A DNA stretch of 64,000 nt from Oscillospiraceae bacterium. GTDB lineage: Bacteria > Bacillota > Clostridia > Oscillospirales > Oscillospiraceae. A program made the position numbers and the translations under genes. The stretch lies in contig WRMH01000009.1 in the NCBI GenBank assembly GCA_009777235.1, positions 1-64,000 on the forward strand, written 5' to 3'. Each line of letters begins with the position of its first letter. Position 1 is the first letter of the stretch. A model generated the notes under the pieces. It was not told where the DNA came from. It worked only from the letters and a program-made list of their open reading frames with translations, and did no database searches. This document shows positions 1 to 8,938 of this stretch, piece after piece.

Positions 1-755
1 TGCTAAAAGACCCGTTTGATGTCAATGCGTTTTTGATAGTCGGCGAAAAGAAAGCTTTGCTCTTTGATACCGGCTATGGAATATGCGATTATGAGGCGGC
101 GGTCAGAGAGATAACCTCAAAGCCTCTCACGGTCGTGCTCGGTCACGGGCATTTGGATCATGCCGGCGGCGCTTACCAGTTTGAGAAAGTTTATTTGCGC
201 GAGCCTGATTTTGAGCTCTGCCGCGAGCATACCGACGCCGGAATACGAAGTGATGTTATAACAAGAATCAAAAAAGCGAGTATTGAAATCAATTTTGACG
301 CGGATGAGTGGATAAATTGCGGTAAGTGCAACCCGATACCGCTTGATATAAATACCGTGTTTGAGCTTGGCAACTTGAATGTTGAGGTAATTGATATGGC
401 CGGTCATACGGGCGGCTCGATTGGCTTGCTCCTTTGCGAGCAGCGCATATTGCTTGACTCCGATTCGGCAAACACTCATTGCTGGATGTTTGTGCCGCAA
501 TCACTGTCCGTGCGCGAGTATATCAATATGCTAAAACGGGTTAAAGAATTAGATTTTGACGTTTTTTACGTCGCCCATCAGGATTTTGCCCACGACAAAT
601 CATTTTTTGACAAATTTATACACGTCGCTGAAAATGCGTCAATTGAGAAAGCCGTGCCGTATGATAACTGGCCTGACTATGATCCGTACATATATACCGA
701 GGACAATTGCTCTATAGTCGTAAACGAAAGGACGCTAAACGGTGGTTTACTATGA
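1..755 (+). CDS. MBL-fold metallo-hydrolase (5' end outside window)
   Basis: The frame is open from base 3, so the N-terminus lies outside the window. The first in-frame start in view is the TTG at 33, but the codons before it (LKDPFDVNAF) continue the usual beta strand of the fold, so that TTG is probably not the real start. The metal-binding motif HGHLDH is present (around residue 38 from the TTG). It is followed by a DMAGHTGGS segment with the next conserved His, a LLDSDSA segment with the bridging Asp, and a late VAHQD segment with the last His. The protein is therefore a binuclear-metal hydrolase of glyoxalase II/beta-lactamase type with a complete metal site. Its substrate cannot be told from the sequence. 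The stop overlaps the next start as ATGA, so the two genes are probably translationally coupled. Confidence 0.85.
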   Translation, partial: LKDPFDVNAFLIVGEKKALLFDTGYGICDYEAAVREITSKPLTVVLGHGHLDHAGGAYQFEKVYLREPDFELCREHTDAGIRSDVITRIKKASIEINFDADEWINCGKCNPIPLDINTVFELGNLNVEVIDMAGHTGGSIGLLLCEQRILLDSDSANTHCWMFVPQSLSVREYINMLKRVKELDFDVFYVAHQDFAHDKSFFDKFIHVAENASIEKAVPYDNWPDYDPYIYTEDNCSIVVNERTLNGGLL

Positions 756-1807
756 CAAATACGCAGTGGAATTTATTTAAAAGAATAATAAAGCAAGAGG
801 AAGAAAAGCTGCATGTCGGTCTCATTGTAGACAGCCCGTGGATGCCCGGCTACTGCGATATTTCCACGATTGATTTTTACGCGATGCCCGATATTTGGTT
901 TGACGCTTACATCAAAATCAAAAAGGACTTTCCCGATATTTTGTTTTTGCCCGATTGGTGGGCGGAATACGGCATGGCTGCGGAGCCGTCGGGATTTGGG
1001 GTAAAGTTTAGCTTATATCATGATAATCTTCCTGCCGTCCATCATCTTGCCGCCGATGTTGAAGATATGGAAGAGGTTGTAGACGCGTTGAAGCTGCCCG
1101 ATCCGCGCAAAGACGGGCTTATGCCCTTGCTTCTCAATTTGCAGCAAAAAATAAAACCGAGGCTTGACGCAATCGGCGAGAAAATAAACATTGTCAGTGC
1201 CCGCGGCCCGATGACCGTTGCCGCTCACCTGTTTTCAGTCACCGAGCTGCTCTTGTGCGCAAAGATTGAGCCCGATGTATACCACAAGCTGCTGCGCATT
1301 ACGACCCAGCTTTGCAAAGACTGGCTTTACGCGCAGCTTGACGCCTGCGGCGAGGCGGAGGGTGTTTTGCTCCTTGATGATATAACCGGATTCTTTAGTA
1401 AAGACGATTATCAAGAGTTTGCGCATCCTTACCTAAAGGATATATTCTCCGCTTTTTCCGGTCAAGTAAAACTTTTACACAACGACACCGCAAATGACGT
1501 GCCCTATCCGCATATGCCCGATCTTGGCATAGATTTATTCAACTTTACGCATGAGCGAGAGATCGGCACCGTCAGGTCTCAGATAGACGCCAATATAACG
1601 CTTCTGGGCAATGTGCCGCCAATGTCTCTTGCGAGAAATACTCCCGAAGAGGTTTATGAGCTGTCCAATTCGTGCATACGCGACTATGTTGCGGCAAACG
1701 GCAGCACAAGAGGTCTTTTGCTCAGTATCGGCGGAGGCGTTCCAATGGGGGCAACGCGGGAATGTATTGACGCGCTGATAACCGCCGCAAAAGCGTATAA
1801 TATGTGA
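752..1807 (+). CDS. Uroporphyrinogen decarboxylase (UroD/MtaA) family protein
   Basis: 351 residues from ATG 752. A longer frame from 707 lies inside the upstream gene and lacks the family N-terminus. A GGTGG ribosome-binding-like stretch lies just before the ATG. The protein has the TIM-barrel features of the UroD/CmuA/MtaA family: a WWAEYG segment near residue 70, an ARGPMTVAAHL segment in mid-protein, LLDDITGFFS, HNDTAN, and a C-terminal LSIGGGVPMG strand close to the family's SxGCGVP pattern. Members are either heme-pathway decarboxylases or corrinoid-dependent methyltransferases. No heme or corrinoid gene is nearby, and a single UroD-like gene beside a metallo-hydrolase points to the methyltransferase-like subgroup. 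That assignment is inference. The pair overlaps by 4 bases and ends at a strong hairpin. Confidence 0.8.
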   Translation: MTNTQWNLFKRIIKQEEEKLHVGLIVDSPWMPGYCDISTIDFYAMPDIWFDAYIKIKKDFPDILFLPDWWAEYGMAAEPSGFGVKFSLYHDNLPAVHHLAADVEDMEEVVDALKLPDPRKDGLMPLLLNLQQKIKPRLDAIGEKINIVSARGPMTVAAHLFSVTELLLCAKIEPDVYHKLLRITTQLCKDWLYAQLDACGEAEGVLLLDDITGFFSKDDYQEFAHPYLKDIFSAFSGQVKLLHNDTANDVPYPHMPDLGIDLFNFTHEREIGTVRSQIDANITLLGNVPPMSLARNTPEEVYELSNSCIRDYVAANGSTRGLLLSIGGGVPMGATRECIDALITAAKAYNM

Positions 1808-1855
1808 TTTGCGAATTACAGCCTTTCGAGCGCAAGGGTCTGGGGTATAATACGC

Positions 1856-1886
1856 AAACAAGGAAGCTCGCAGAGCTTCCTTGTTT
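1856..1886. terminator. Bidirectional terminator between convergent genes
   Basis: A perfect 14-bp stem (AAACAAGGAAGCTC and its complement) encloses a 3-base GCA loop. A-rich and T-rich arms at the ends give a short U tract on either strand. It lies between the UroD-family gene (+) and the ispH-S1 gene (-), which converge here, so it can serve both. Confidence 0.8.
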
Positions 1887-1915
1887 GATAATGCTAAAAT
1901 GCTACTTACTGTATT

Positions 1916-4222
1916 TTATTCGGGCGCGGGTTCTTCGTCTGTGGCGTCCGCCGGGATAGCGGCGTCGGTTTCTTCCGCAAATCCGCTGTCTGGTAATCTC
2001 ATCTCCGAATCTGACAGCGCTTTTATGCTAAGGGAAACCTTCTTGCGCTCATTGTCTATCTCCGTAATTTTTACGTCTACCATTTGATCAACTTTCAGCA
2101 CCTCTGACGGCAAGCCTATTCTTTGGTCTGATATTTGCGAAATGTGAATAAGACCGTCAACCCCGGTGCAAATTTCCGCAAAAGCCCCAAACGGCATCAT
2201 CTTGACGATTTTAACGTTGATGATATCTCCGACGGAATAATCGGCGGTAAACTTCGTCCACGGGTTATCCTCGCCTTTTTTATAGCCGAGCGAGATTTTT
2301 CTGTTTTCTCTGTCAAAGGAGATGACATACACGGCAATCTCATCACCGAGAGCTAAAATCTCCGACGGCTGCTTGATGCGCGTCCAGCTCAGCTCCGAAA
2401 TGTGAATCATGCCGTCCACGCCGCCTATATCAACAAACACGCCATAAGAGGTCATTGACTTGACAACGCCGTCATATTTCTTGCCGACTTCTATCTCGCT
2501 CCACACCTTGTCTGATTTCTCCCGGCGTTCGTGTTTTTGAGCGTCGCGAATAGACCCGACCACACGCCGTCTTGACTGGTTTACTTCATTTATACGCAGT
2601 TTAACATTCTTTTTGAGAAGTTCCGTCATGGAGGCGTTTTTTGGCAAGCCCGATTGAGAAGCCGGGACAAAAACATGCACACCTTTTACATTGACGACGA
2701 CGCCGCCCCTGTTTTCCTGTATAACAAAACCGGAAACCACTTCCCTATTTGCTCTGGCTGCCTCAACCATGTCTAAGTTTTTGGCGGCGTCAAGACGCTT
2801 CTTTGAAAGCATTATCATGCCCTCAACGTCATTTACGCGCATGACAAAGGATTCTATTTCGTCACCGATTTTAATGACCTCATTGATGTCGGTGTGTTCT
2901 TCGTCGAGAAACTCCGATGTCGGGATATAGGCTGATTGCTTTGCTCCCAAATCAACGGATACTTCTGTTGAAGTAATTGAGGTAATCGTGCCTGTTACTT
3001 TTTCTCCGGTGCGAAGTGTCTTGATGGATTTTTCCAGCATCTCCTCAAAGGTTTCCGTATCGGGATCAATATCAAAATCCACATCTGAATCAAAGCCGTG
3101 ATCTGCTTTTGCATCGGTATTTTCGGATATTTCGGACGAAGCGGACAGAGCGTCTGTTTCTTCCGCTGTTTCGGACAAGACATAAACACCGTCACTCTCG
3201 GATTCTTCCAAATCTTCGGCCGGCGCGGGTTCTTCCGGCGGTAAATCAGATACGTCTGCAGCTTCGTTTATTTTTTCTGCTTTCTCTTCCGGCACGGGCG
3301 AAACATCAGCCGAAGCGGCTATAGCTGCTTCGCTTACTTCATCTTCCGCGGTGATACCGTCCACAATTTGTTTGTTTTCTTCCATGCTCATCTTAGCGAT
3401 GACCTCCTTAATAATAAACGGCGGGGTTGAGGCGCCTGCCGTAATGCCAACCAAATTGAAGCCTGAAAATGCGTCTTTTTTTAATTCATCCGCGTTTTGA
3501 ATGAAAAATACATGGGCGCAATGCTCTTTACATACCTTTGCGAGCTTGTGGCTGTTGGCGCTGTTTTTGTCGCCTATGACGCAGACTGCTTCGGCTATTT
3601 TCGAGATTTCCAAGGCTTCCGATTGACGATGATACGTAGCATTGCATATTGTATCAAAAATATTATGGTTTGTACACTCTTTTTTTATGATTGTTCCGCA
3701 ACTGTCAAATAACTGCTTTGTACCTGTTGTCTGAAACACGACCGAAATGGGAATTTGGGTGTTATTTTCGACTTTTAGCCACTCTTTTAGCTCAAAATCA
3801 TTTTCAAATATTATAAACTTATCACACCAGCCTGAAATAGCGGTAACTTCGGGATGGTTTCTTTGTCCGATAATGATTATGAGCCGCCCGGCTTGCGACT
3901 CCTTTTGAGCGATGTCGTGTATTTTCTTCACATCGGGGCAGGTCGCGTCAATTACATTGGCCCCTATTGACTTTAGCGCGTCATGCTCCGCTCGGCTCGC
4001 CCCATGCGACCTTATTATGACGGTATGATCTTTTTTAACTTCAAAAATATTTGAAACAACGCGCACACCTTTATCTTTAAGGTCTGCCACAACATGCTCA
4101 TTATGAATGATAGGTCCGAGCGTAACGCAGTTTGAATAACGCTCTGCCGCCATATGGCACAGCGATACCGCTCGGCTAACTCCGTAACAATACCCGGCGG
4201 ATTTGGCGAGTTTGATCTTCAT
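1916..4222 (-). CDS. ispH: 4-hydroxy-3-methylbut-2-enyl diphosphate reductase fused to S1 RNA-binding domains
   Basis: 768 residues. Residues 1–280 are IspH (LytB), the last enzyme of the MEP isoprenoid pathway, which reduces HMBPP to IPP and DMAPP. The three Fe-S ligands are visible as C12 (GYCYG), C95 (DATCPDV) and C193 (ICNATYHRQ), and the active-site segments IIHNEHV, RSHGAS and NHPE are intact. An acidic low-complexity linker (about 285–400) leads to four S1 OB-folds starting near 405, 490, 575 and 660, with typical GVFVDIGGVDG and GLIHISQ signatures, then an acidic tail. IspH–S1 fusions are known in Clostridia, where this protein may also supply ribosomal-S1-like function. It is the last gene of the run and its ATG overlaps the plsC stop (ATGA). 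Confidence 0.95.
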   Translation of the reverse strand: MKIKLAKSAGYCYGVSRAVSLCHMAAERYSNCVTLGPIIHNEHVVADLKDKGVRVVSNIFEVKKDHTVIIRSHGASRAEHDALKSIGANVIDATCPDVKKIHDIAQKESQAGRLIIIIGQRNHPEVTAISGWCDKFIIFENDFELKEWLKVENNTQIPISVVFQTTGTKQLFDSCGTIIKKECTNHNIFDTICNATYHRQSEALEISKIAEAVCVIGDKNSANSHKLAKVCKEHCAHVFFIQNADELKKDAFSGFNLVGITAGASTPPFIIKEVIAKMSMEENKQIVDGITAEDEVSEAAIAASADVSPVPEEKAEKINEAADVSDLPPEEPAPAEDLEESESDGVYVLSETAEETDALSASSEISENTDAKADHGFDSDVDFDIDPDTETFEEMLEKSIKTLRTGEKVTGTITSITSTEVSVDLGAKQSAYIPTSEFLDEEHTDINEVIKIGDEIESFVMRVNDVEGMIMLSKKRLDAAKNLDMVEAARANREVVSGFVIQENRGGVVVNVKGVHVFVPASQSGLPKNASMTELLKKNVKLRINEVNQSRRRVVGSIRDAQKHERREKSDKVWSEIEVGKKYDGVVKSMTSYGVFVDIGGVDGMIHISELSWTRIKQPSEILALGDEIAVYVISFDRENRKISLGYKKGEDNPWTKFTADYSVGDIINVKIVKMMPFGAFAEICTGVDGLIHISQISDQRIGLPSEVLKVDQMVDVKITEIDNERKKVSLSIKALSDSEMRLPDSGFAEETDAAIPADATDEEPAPE

Positions 4223-4839
4223 TGCGCTTTTTTCTCCAAATCATCAATATTGCTCATAAGCTCTGCGGAAAGCCTTGCCCACTCATCGGCTGTACGCTTT
4301 ACGCTTTGTTTTTCGATAAGGTACGGCTCGCCGAAGACAATGAGCGTTTTCTTGAAGAAAGGCTTCTTTCTCGGCATAAAGACGGGCAATATCGGAACCC
4401 CGGCACGTTCGGCAAGTTTTACCGCGCCGTTTTTTGCCGCGCCGCCAACTCCGGCGTTCACCTCTTCTTGCCTGACGCGTGTGCCTTCGGGAAATATTAT
4501 AACCTTCTCCCCTTTTTTCAGGTAAGCAAGTGTCGTCTTTATTGAATTGACATCAAGCGCACCTCTGTCCACGCTTATCGTGCCGAGCTTGCGCAAGAGC
4601 GTGTTGATGACAGGTATTTTGAAAAGCTCCGCCTTGGCAATTACATGAACTTGCGTGCCTATACCCAAAGCAAGGGCGATGAGAAACGGGTCTATCATCG
4701 CAGAGTGATTTGCGCAAATAAGCGCCCCGCCCACGGAGACATCCGCGTTAACGGCCTTAAATGGACGGAAAAGGCGAATTATCGGGCCCACCAAGCGAAA
4801 ACAACCTTTATAAAATTTATAGCTTTCTTTTGCTTTCAT
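4219..4839 (-). CDS. plsC: 1-acyl-sn-glycerol-3-phosphate acyltransferase
   Basis: 206 residues from ATG 4839, two bases after the cmk stop. A TTG six bases further upstream overlaps cmk and is less likely. It has the acyltransferase motifs in order: NHSAMID (NHx4D, catalytic His and Asp), a DRGALD-type segment, FPEGTR (glycerol-phosphate binding) and a VPILPVF strand. PlsC acylates lysophosphatidic acid to phosphatidic acid at the cytoplasmic membrane in phospholipid synthesis. An N-terminal hydrophobic stretch fits membrane attachment. The cmk-plsC-ispH/S1 order is common in Clostridia. The short spacings suggest coupled translation of all three. Confidence 0.92.
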   Translation of the reverse strand: MKAKESYKFYKGCFRLVGPIIRLFRPFKAVNADVSVGGALICANHSAMIDPFLIALALGIGTQVHVIAKAELFKIPVINTLLRKLGTISVDRGALDVNSIKTTLAYLKKGEKVIIFPEGTRVRQEEVNAGVGGAAKNGAVKLAERAGVPILPVFMPRKKPFFKKTLIVFGEPYLIEKQSVKRTADEWARLSAELMSNIDDLEKKAQ

Positions 4840-4841
4840 AA

Positions 4842-5528
4842 TCAAACCATTTCTAATTCTAACCGATTACCTATAAGTTTGCATAAGGCTTCAAAGCTCT
4901 GCTCAAAATCAAGCTGTGTTGTATCGAGCAAAACCGCGTCATCGGATATTTTAAGCGGCGCGATTGCGCGTTCACTGTCGTTTTTGTCCCTTATTTTCAT
5001 ATCGTTTAAAACTTCAAAAAAGGTAGTTTCTATGCCCTTTTCGATAAGCTCGTCATATCGCCTTTTTGCCCGTGTTTTCTCGTCCGCTGTAATAAAAATT
5101 TTAAGCCCGGCGTTTGGCAGCACAACAGTGCCAATATCGCGCCCGTCCATTATTACATCGTATTTTACCGCCATATCCCGTTGCGTGGACAGCAAAAATT
5201 CGCGCACAGGAGGCATTGCCGAGACATCGGATGCAAATTTAGATACCTCGGGAAGCCTTATATCTTCCGTCACATCAGCGCCGCATAAAAACATATGCTG
5301 CGTGCCATGCTCATCATATTTCATTTCAATCTCTATCTTTGGCAAAAGTGAAGCTATTGCCAAAGAATCTACGGATGCGGCCTTTTTTAAAATGGCATAT
5401 AGGCCGACACAGCGATAGAGCGCTCCCGTGTCAACGTATATAAGGCCAAAATGCTTTGCAGCCTTCTTTGCGAGGGTGCTTTTCCCGGCTCCTGCCGGAC
5501 CGTCAAGAGCTATGCTTTTAGATTCCAT
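4842..5528 (-). CDS. cmk: (d)CMP kinase
   Basis: 228 residues from ATG 5528. A TTG at 5552 with an AAGG upstream would add eight Arg-rich residues, but the family begins close to the Walker motif, so the ATG is preferred. The P-loop GPAGAGKST is at residues 10–18, followed by YVDTGALYR, the CMP-binding DGRDIGTVVLP and a lid segment rich in Arg (TRAKRRYDEL). It phosphorylates CMP and dCMP with ATP in the cytosol. It precedes plsC in what looks like one transcription unit. The 113-base gap to the upstream regulator holds no gene. Confidence 0.94.
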   Translation of the reverse strand: MESKSIALDGPAGAGKSTLAKKAAKHFGLIYVDTGALYRCVGLYAILKKAASVDSLAIASLLPKIEIEMKYDEHGTQHMFLCGADVTEDIRLPEVSKFASDVSAMPPVREFLLSTQRDMAVKYDVIMDGRDIGTVVLPNAGLKIFITADEKTRAKRRYDELIEKGIETTFFEVLNDMKIRDKNDSERAIAPLKISDDAVLLDTTQLDFEQSFEALCKLIGNRLELEMV

Positions 5529-5641
5529 AAAACACCGTGCCCGGCGGCGCAAAATGCCTTTGTACGCGCCGGTACTCCCTTCCTTAATTGTCCATACGAG
5601 GTATATTTCATATGATTGCGGCCTGATGAGTCAAATGTGAA

Positions 5642-6499
5642 CTATATCTGCTCATAAACCCCGTATTCTTCCCAGATTTTCTCCAGCCGCTCAAAATTTT
5701 CGTATAAGTCTCCCGGCGCTTTTTCGCTGACAGCCACGACCAAAGCATTTACAAGACTGAGCGGCGCGACGAGCGTATCCAAAAAAGAGATCATATCGCT
5801 TCTGGCGCACAAAGAAATGTCTGCCAGCTCCGTGAGCGGCGACGCAAGCCCGTCCGTGATCGCGATGATTTTCGCCCCTACGTTGCGCGAGTATTGCATT
5901 GTCTTTATGGTGCGGCGTGAATAACGCGGAAAACTTATGGCTATGAGCAAGTCGCCCTGTGATAATCTGACAATTTGCTCAAAAACTTCGCTGTCCGGGC
6001 TCTCGCTGATGACCCGTGAGTTGGAAAAGAAGAGATCGAAATAAAATCCCATAAACTTTGCCAAAAATGAAGAGGAACGCAGACCGAGTATATATATGTT
6101 TTTTGCCTTGATTATCGCATCTACGGCTTTTTCAAAGTCTGCGCTGTCTGTTTGTTCCATTGTTTGCCGTATTTGCTCTATATCGGACAGTAAAACCTGC
6201 CTTAGTATGTCGCCGGTACCGAGCTGGTCTTTTGCCACTTTGATTCTTTGCACCGAGGTCAATTTTCCGCGCATCGCGTCCTGCAATGCCCTACGCATTT
6301 CGGGATAACCGTCATAGCCAAGCTCCATGGCAAATCGTACCACCGTTGATTCGCTTACCTCTGTAAAATTGGCAAGCCGTACCGCCGTCATAAACGCGGC
6401 TTTGTCATAATAATTTAAAATATATTCGGCTATCTTCTTGTGAGATTTTGACATGCCCGGCAGCGCCGCGCCAATTGCCGATAAAATATCTTTATCCAA
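5642..6499 (-). CDS. MurR/RpiR family transcriptional regulator
   Basis: 285 residues, starting at a TTG that overlaps the last codons of rluB and is preceded by GAGG. Residues 1–75 form the RpiR-type helix-turn-helix (ANFTEVSESTVVRFAMELGYDGYPEMR). Residues 120–255 form a SIS sugar-phosphate-binding domain (IYILGLRSSSFLAKFM, then LLIAISFPRYSRRTIKTM). Such proteins sense phosphosugars and usually control nearby sugar or cell-wall catabolic genes. No such genes are close, and it sits between rluB and cmk, so its target is unknown. Confidence 0.88.
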   Translation of the reverse strand: MDKDILSAIGAALPGMSKSHKKIAEYILNYYDKAAFMTAVRLANFTEVSESTVVRFAMELGYDGYPEMRRALQDAMRGKLTSVQRIKVAKDQLGTGDILRQVLLSDIEQIRQTMEQTDSADFEKAVDAIIKAKNIYILGLRSSSFLAKFMGFYFDLFFSNSRVISESPDSEVFEQIVRLSQGDLLIAISFPRYSRRTIKTMQYSRNVGAKIIAITDGLASPLTELADISLCARSDMISFLDTLVAPLSLVNALVVAVSEKAPGDLYENFERLEKIWEEYGVYEQI

Positions 6500-7187
6500 A
6501 TGAATTTACCTCATCTTCGGTTAAATACCGCCATTTTCCTAAATCGAGCGTACCCAGCCTAAGTTCGCCTATTGAGACCCGTTTTAGCGATTTTACCTTA
6601 ACGCCGCAGGCCGAGCACATCTTTCGTATTTGCCTGTTTCGGCCCTCTTGTATTGAAATCCGCAATATTCCGCCGTTTTGCTCGCTTGTCACTAATTTTA
6701 CCTGCGCGGCAACTACCTTGCGTCCGTCTATTTGCAAAGGTCGCTTTAGCAAATTCGCGGCGGTGATTGCATCGCCCTGCACGTCCACATCATATGTTTT
6801 GCATTTACCGCTTGACGGATGCGCCACCTTGTTTGCAAAATCGCCGTCGTTCGTGAAAATCAGCAGCCCTTCCGAATCCAAATCGAGCCTGCCCACCGGG
6901 TATACCCGCGTCCCTATGTCAGATATAAGCTCCATAACCGTTTTTCTGCCCCTGTCGTCGCTCACGGTCGTCAGGTATCCTTTGGGTTTGTTTAGCATGA
7001 CATATACAAGACGGTCATTTACCAAAACAGGCTTACCGTCAACGCAAATCTCATCTGTGCCGGGATTTGCCGATTGCCCCAGCCTCGCGGTTTGCCCGTT
7101 TACCTTGACCCTTCCCGAAATAATCAAAGCCTCCGCTTTTCTGCGTGACGCAATGCCGCCTGCCGATAGTATCTTAGAGAGCCGCAT
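6492..7187 (-). CDS. rluB: Ribosomal large-subunit pseudouridine synthase B (RsuA/RluB family)
   Basis: 231 residues. An N-terminal S4 RNA-binding domain (residues 1–60, RLSKILSAGGIASRRKAE) precedes a pseudouridine synthase domain with the catalytic Asp in GRLDLDSEGLL near residue 100 and the family motif EGRNRQIRKM. It isomerises a uridine in 23S rRNA; RluB of E. coli modifies U2605. The start is an ATG with GAGGG upstream. In many Clostridia rluB follows scpAB and gerW, as here. Confidence 0.92.
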   Translation of the reverse strand: MRLSKILSAGGIASRRKAEALIISGRVKVNGQTARLGQSANPGTDEICVDGKPVLVNDRLVYVMLNKPKGYLTTVSDDRGRKTVMELISDIGTRVYPVGRLDLDSEGLLIFTNDGDFANKVAHPSSGKCKTYDVDVQGDAITAANLLKRPLQIDGRKVVAAQVKLVTSEQNGGILRISIQEGRNRQIRKMCSACGVKVKSLKRVSIGELRLGTLDLGKWRYLTEDEVNSFG

Positions 7188-7212
7188 ACTTTTCCCTCGC
7201 GCTACTTCGCGC

Positions 7213-7596
7213 TCACGCTTCGCTTGAAGAATCTTTGCTGATAAACTCGCTGACCTTGTCTATCATATCCGGCACGGCATCAATGATTCTGTCAACGGTT
7301 GATGTCGGCGGCGGATTTACATAGATGATTTCTATTTTTCCGTCTTTGATCACCAAAAAAGCAACGGGTGTTATGTTTACGCCCGCGCCCGTTCCTCCGC
7401 CATAGCCGCTTTTTTGCTCTTTCTTTGAAAAGTCGGTGCCGCCTCCGGCAAATCCAAAAGCAACCTTTGACACAGGTATCAGCATCATTTTGTCCGGTGT
7501 TGTGATCGGCTCTCCGACTATGGAGTTTGCGCCGATCATCTCCCTGATTTTTTGCATTGTTGTTTCTAAAAGCTCGCTTATCGGTTGTTTTTCCAT
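7213..7596 (-). CDS. ytfJ: GerW/YtfJ family sporulation protein
   Basis: 127 residues, matching the YtfJ/GerW family in length and in the segments GEPITTPDKMMLIPVSKVAFGF and GYGGGTGAGVNITPVAFLV, written here with gaps for other residues. In Bacillus the protein is made in the forespore and is needed for normal germination. A Gly-rich centre and a C-terminal hydrophobic VDRIIDAVPDMIDKV helix are typical. It lies between the DUF2953 gene and rluB, the usual clostridial neighbourhood. It is the main sequence hint that this organism belongs to a spore-forming lineage. Confidence 0.88.
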   Translation of the reverse strand: MEKQPISELLETTMQKIREMIGANSIVGEPITTPDKMMLIPVSKVAFGFAGGGTDFSKKEQKSGYGGGTGAGVNITPVAFLVIKDGKIEIIYVNPPPTSTVDRIIDAVPDMIDKVSEFISKDSSSEA

Positions 7597-7641
7597 TTTC
7601 TCTTTCTCCTTTATCTATTGATGTTTAGTTCGGCTTTTTTA

Positions 7642-8229
7642 TCAGTCTTCTTTTCTAATTGTATCATTTTCTGTTTCTTTTGTCTTTTCCATCATGTTAA
7701 AAAGCGGCAGCAAAGCGATAAGCACATATATACATTCCCAAATAGCCATTGATATTGAAAGTTTGGCATAGATGCCGGGCTTGTTTGATTCAAAGTCCGC
7801 CGCGGCTCTTAAATCTTTTCTCTTGATACGAAAATGCCTTTCAAGTATCGGCATAATGACCGCGTATACGGCGTTTGCCGCTCCATATCCGATTGCCGCC
7901 GCCGCCGGATTGTCGCTTGCCGATGTATATATAATGCAAAGTTTCACAATTAGCAGCTTTCGTTTCAGCCGGGCAAGCAAACCCTTAATTACAGCAAGCA
8001 GCGCCAAAAAACCTTGCAGATTGCCGGGTTTCATCTTGCCAAAATCCCGCTTTTTCTTCCGTTTTACTTTTTTCTTTTTCGAGTCGGTCTTTATACGCCA
8101 TTTGATAAAACAAAATTTACACCAAGAATTTAACCCTTCGTCGCAATATTCAATTATGACGCCAATCCGCAAGAGCGCCAAAACCGCAAAAAACGTAAAT
8201 ATTGATGCTATAACCATCAACGCTGTCAT
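7642..8229 (-). CDS. DUF2953 domain-containing membrane protein
   Basis: 195 residues. A hydrophobic N-terminal segment (residues 1–25) is followed by a very basic stretch (about 50–65, KKKKVKRKKKRDF), a central helical region and a second hydrophobic segment near 165–185. This architecture and its position between scpB and gerW match DUF2953, found mostly in endospore-forming Firmicutes. Its function is not established; a link to sporulation is inferred from its constant partner gerW. Three bases separate it from scpB, so co-transcription is likely. Confidence 0.8.
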   Translation of the reverse strand: MTALMVIASIFTFFAVLALLRIGVIIEYCDEGLNSWCKFCFIKWRIKTDSKKKKVKRKKKRDFGKMKPGNLQGFLALLAVIKGLLARLKRKLLIVKLCIIYTSASDNPAAAAIGYGAANAVYAVIMPILERHFRIKRKDLRAAADFESNKPGIYAKLSISMAIWECIYVLIALLPLFNMMEKTKETENDTIRKED

Positions 8230-8232
8230 TTA

Positions 8233-8880
8233 TTACTCGCTTTCGTTACTGTCAGATACAATCTCTGCGGTGTTAAGCTCTGTTTCAGATATGGCCTCGT
8301 ATTCGCCCTCTCGCGCTTTCAGCTCGAGTATCGCGTTTTGAATACCTTCTTTTTCGTCGGCTTTTCCTTCAATATAAGGCAGCTCCGGCAGTTCTTTGAG
8401 AGATTGAAATCCAAAAACTCTAAGAAAGTTATGCGTCGTTTTAAATATCATCGGCCGCCCCGGCGCCGATAATCTGCCGCACGGCTCGATGAGTTCCTTC
8501 TCGTGTAAAAGCCCCACGGTATATGAGCTGTCCACGCCCCTGACTTGCTCAATATACGCTTTTGTGACCGGTCCGAAATACGCGATAATCGCCAATACTT
8601 CCAGAGCCGGCTGTGACAGTTGCGGCGGCTTTCTTGTCTCTAAAGTTCGTCTTATTAAGTCCGCGTATTCCGGCGAGGAGCAAAGCTGCAGCTTGTCCTC
8701 AAGACACACAAGCCTTATTCCTCTGCGGCTGAAACTATAAGAGTCCCTCAAACGTGCCGCCGCCGCTTGAGCTTCATCTTCCAAAATGCCGAGAGCCCCG
8801 GCTATGCGGGATAGCTTGACCGGCTCTCCTGATGCAAATAATATTGCTTCTATTGCGTTTTCGATGTCGTGATTTTCCAT
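8233..8880 (-). CDS. scpB: Segregation and condensation protein B
   Basis: 215 residues. Two winged-helix domains are evident. The first is around residues 5–85 (AIEAILFASGEPVKLSRIA) and the second around 90–170, with LSQPALEVLAIIAYFGPVTKAYIEQVRGVDSS in interrupted form, the ScpB signature. ScpB dimers bind the kleisin ScpA and the SMC ATPase to form bacterial condensin. The acidic C-terminal tail is normal. It lies 58 bases after scpA. Confidence 0.95.
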   Translation of the reverse strand: MENHDIENAIEAILFASGEPVKLSRIAGALGILEDEAQAAAARLRDSYSFSRRGIRLVCLEDKLQLCSSPEYADLIRRTLETRKPPQLSQPALEVLAIIAYFGPVTKAYIEQVRGVDSSYTVGLLHEKELIEPCGRLSAPGRPMIFKTTHNFLRVFGFQSLKELPELPYIEGKADEKEGIQNAILELKAREGEYEAISETELNTAEIVSDSNESE

Positions 8881-8938
8881 TTAAGTATCTATTTCTTCCT
8901 TTTCTTTTTTGTGGCAGTAAAGTAAATTCGCAAATTTG

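Noticed and set aside
4645..5418. 257-codon open frame on the plus strand
   Set aside because: Shadow of plsC and cmk, both of which have clear catalytic motifs on the other strand.
6448..7227. 259-codon open frame on the plus strand
   Set aside because: Shadow of rluB and the RpiR regulator; no motif.
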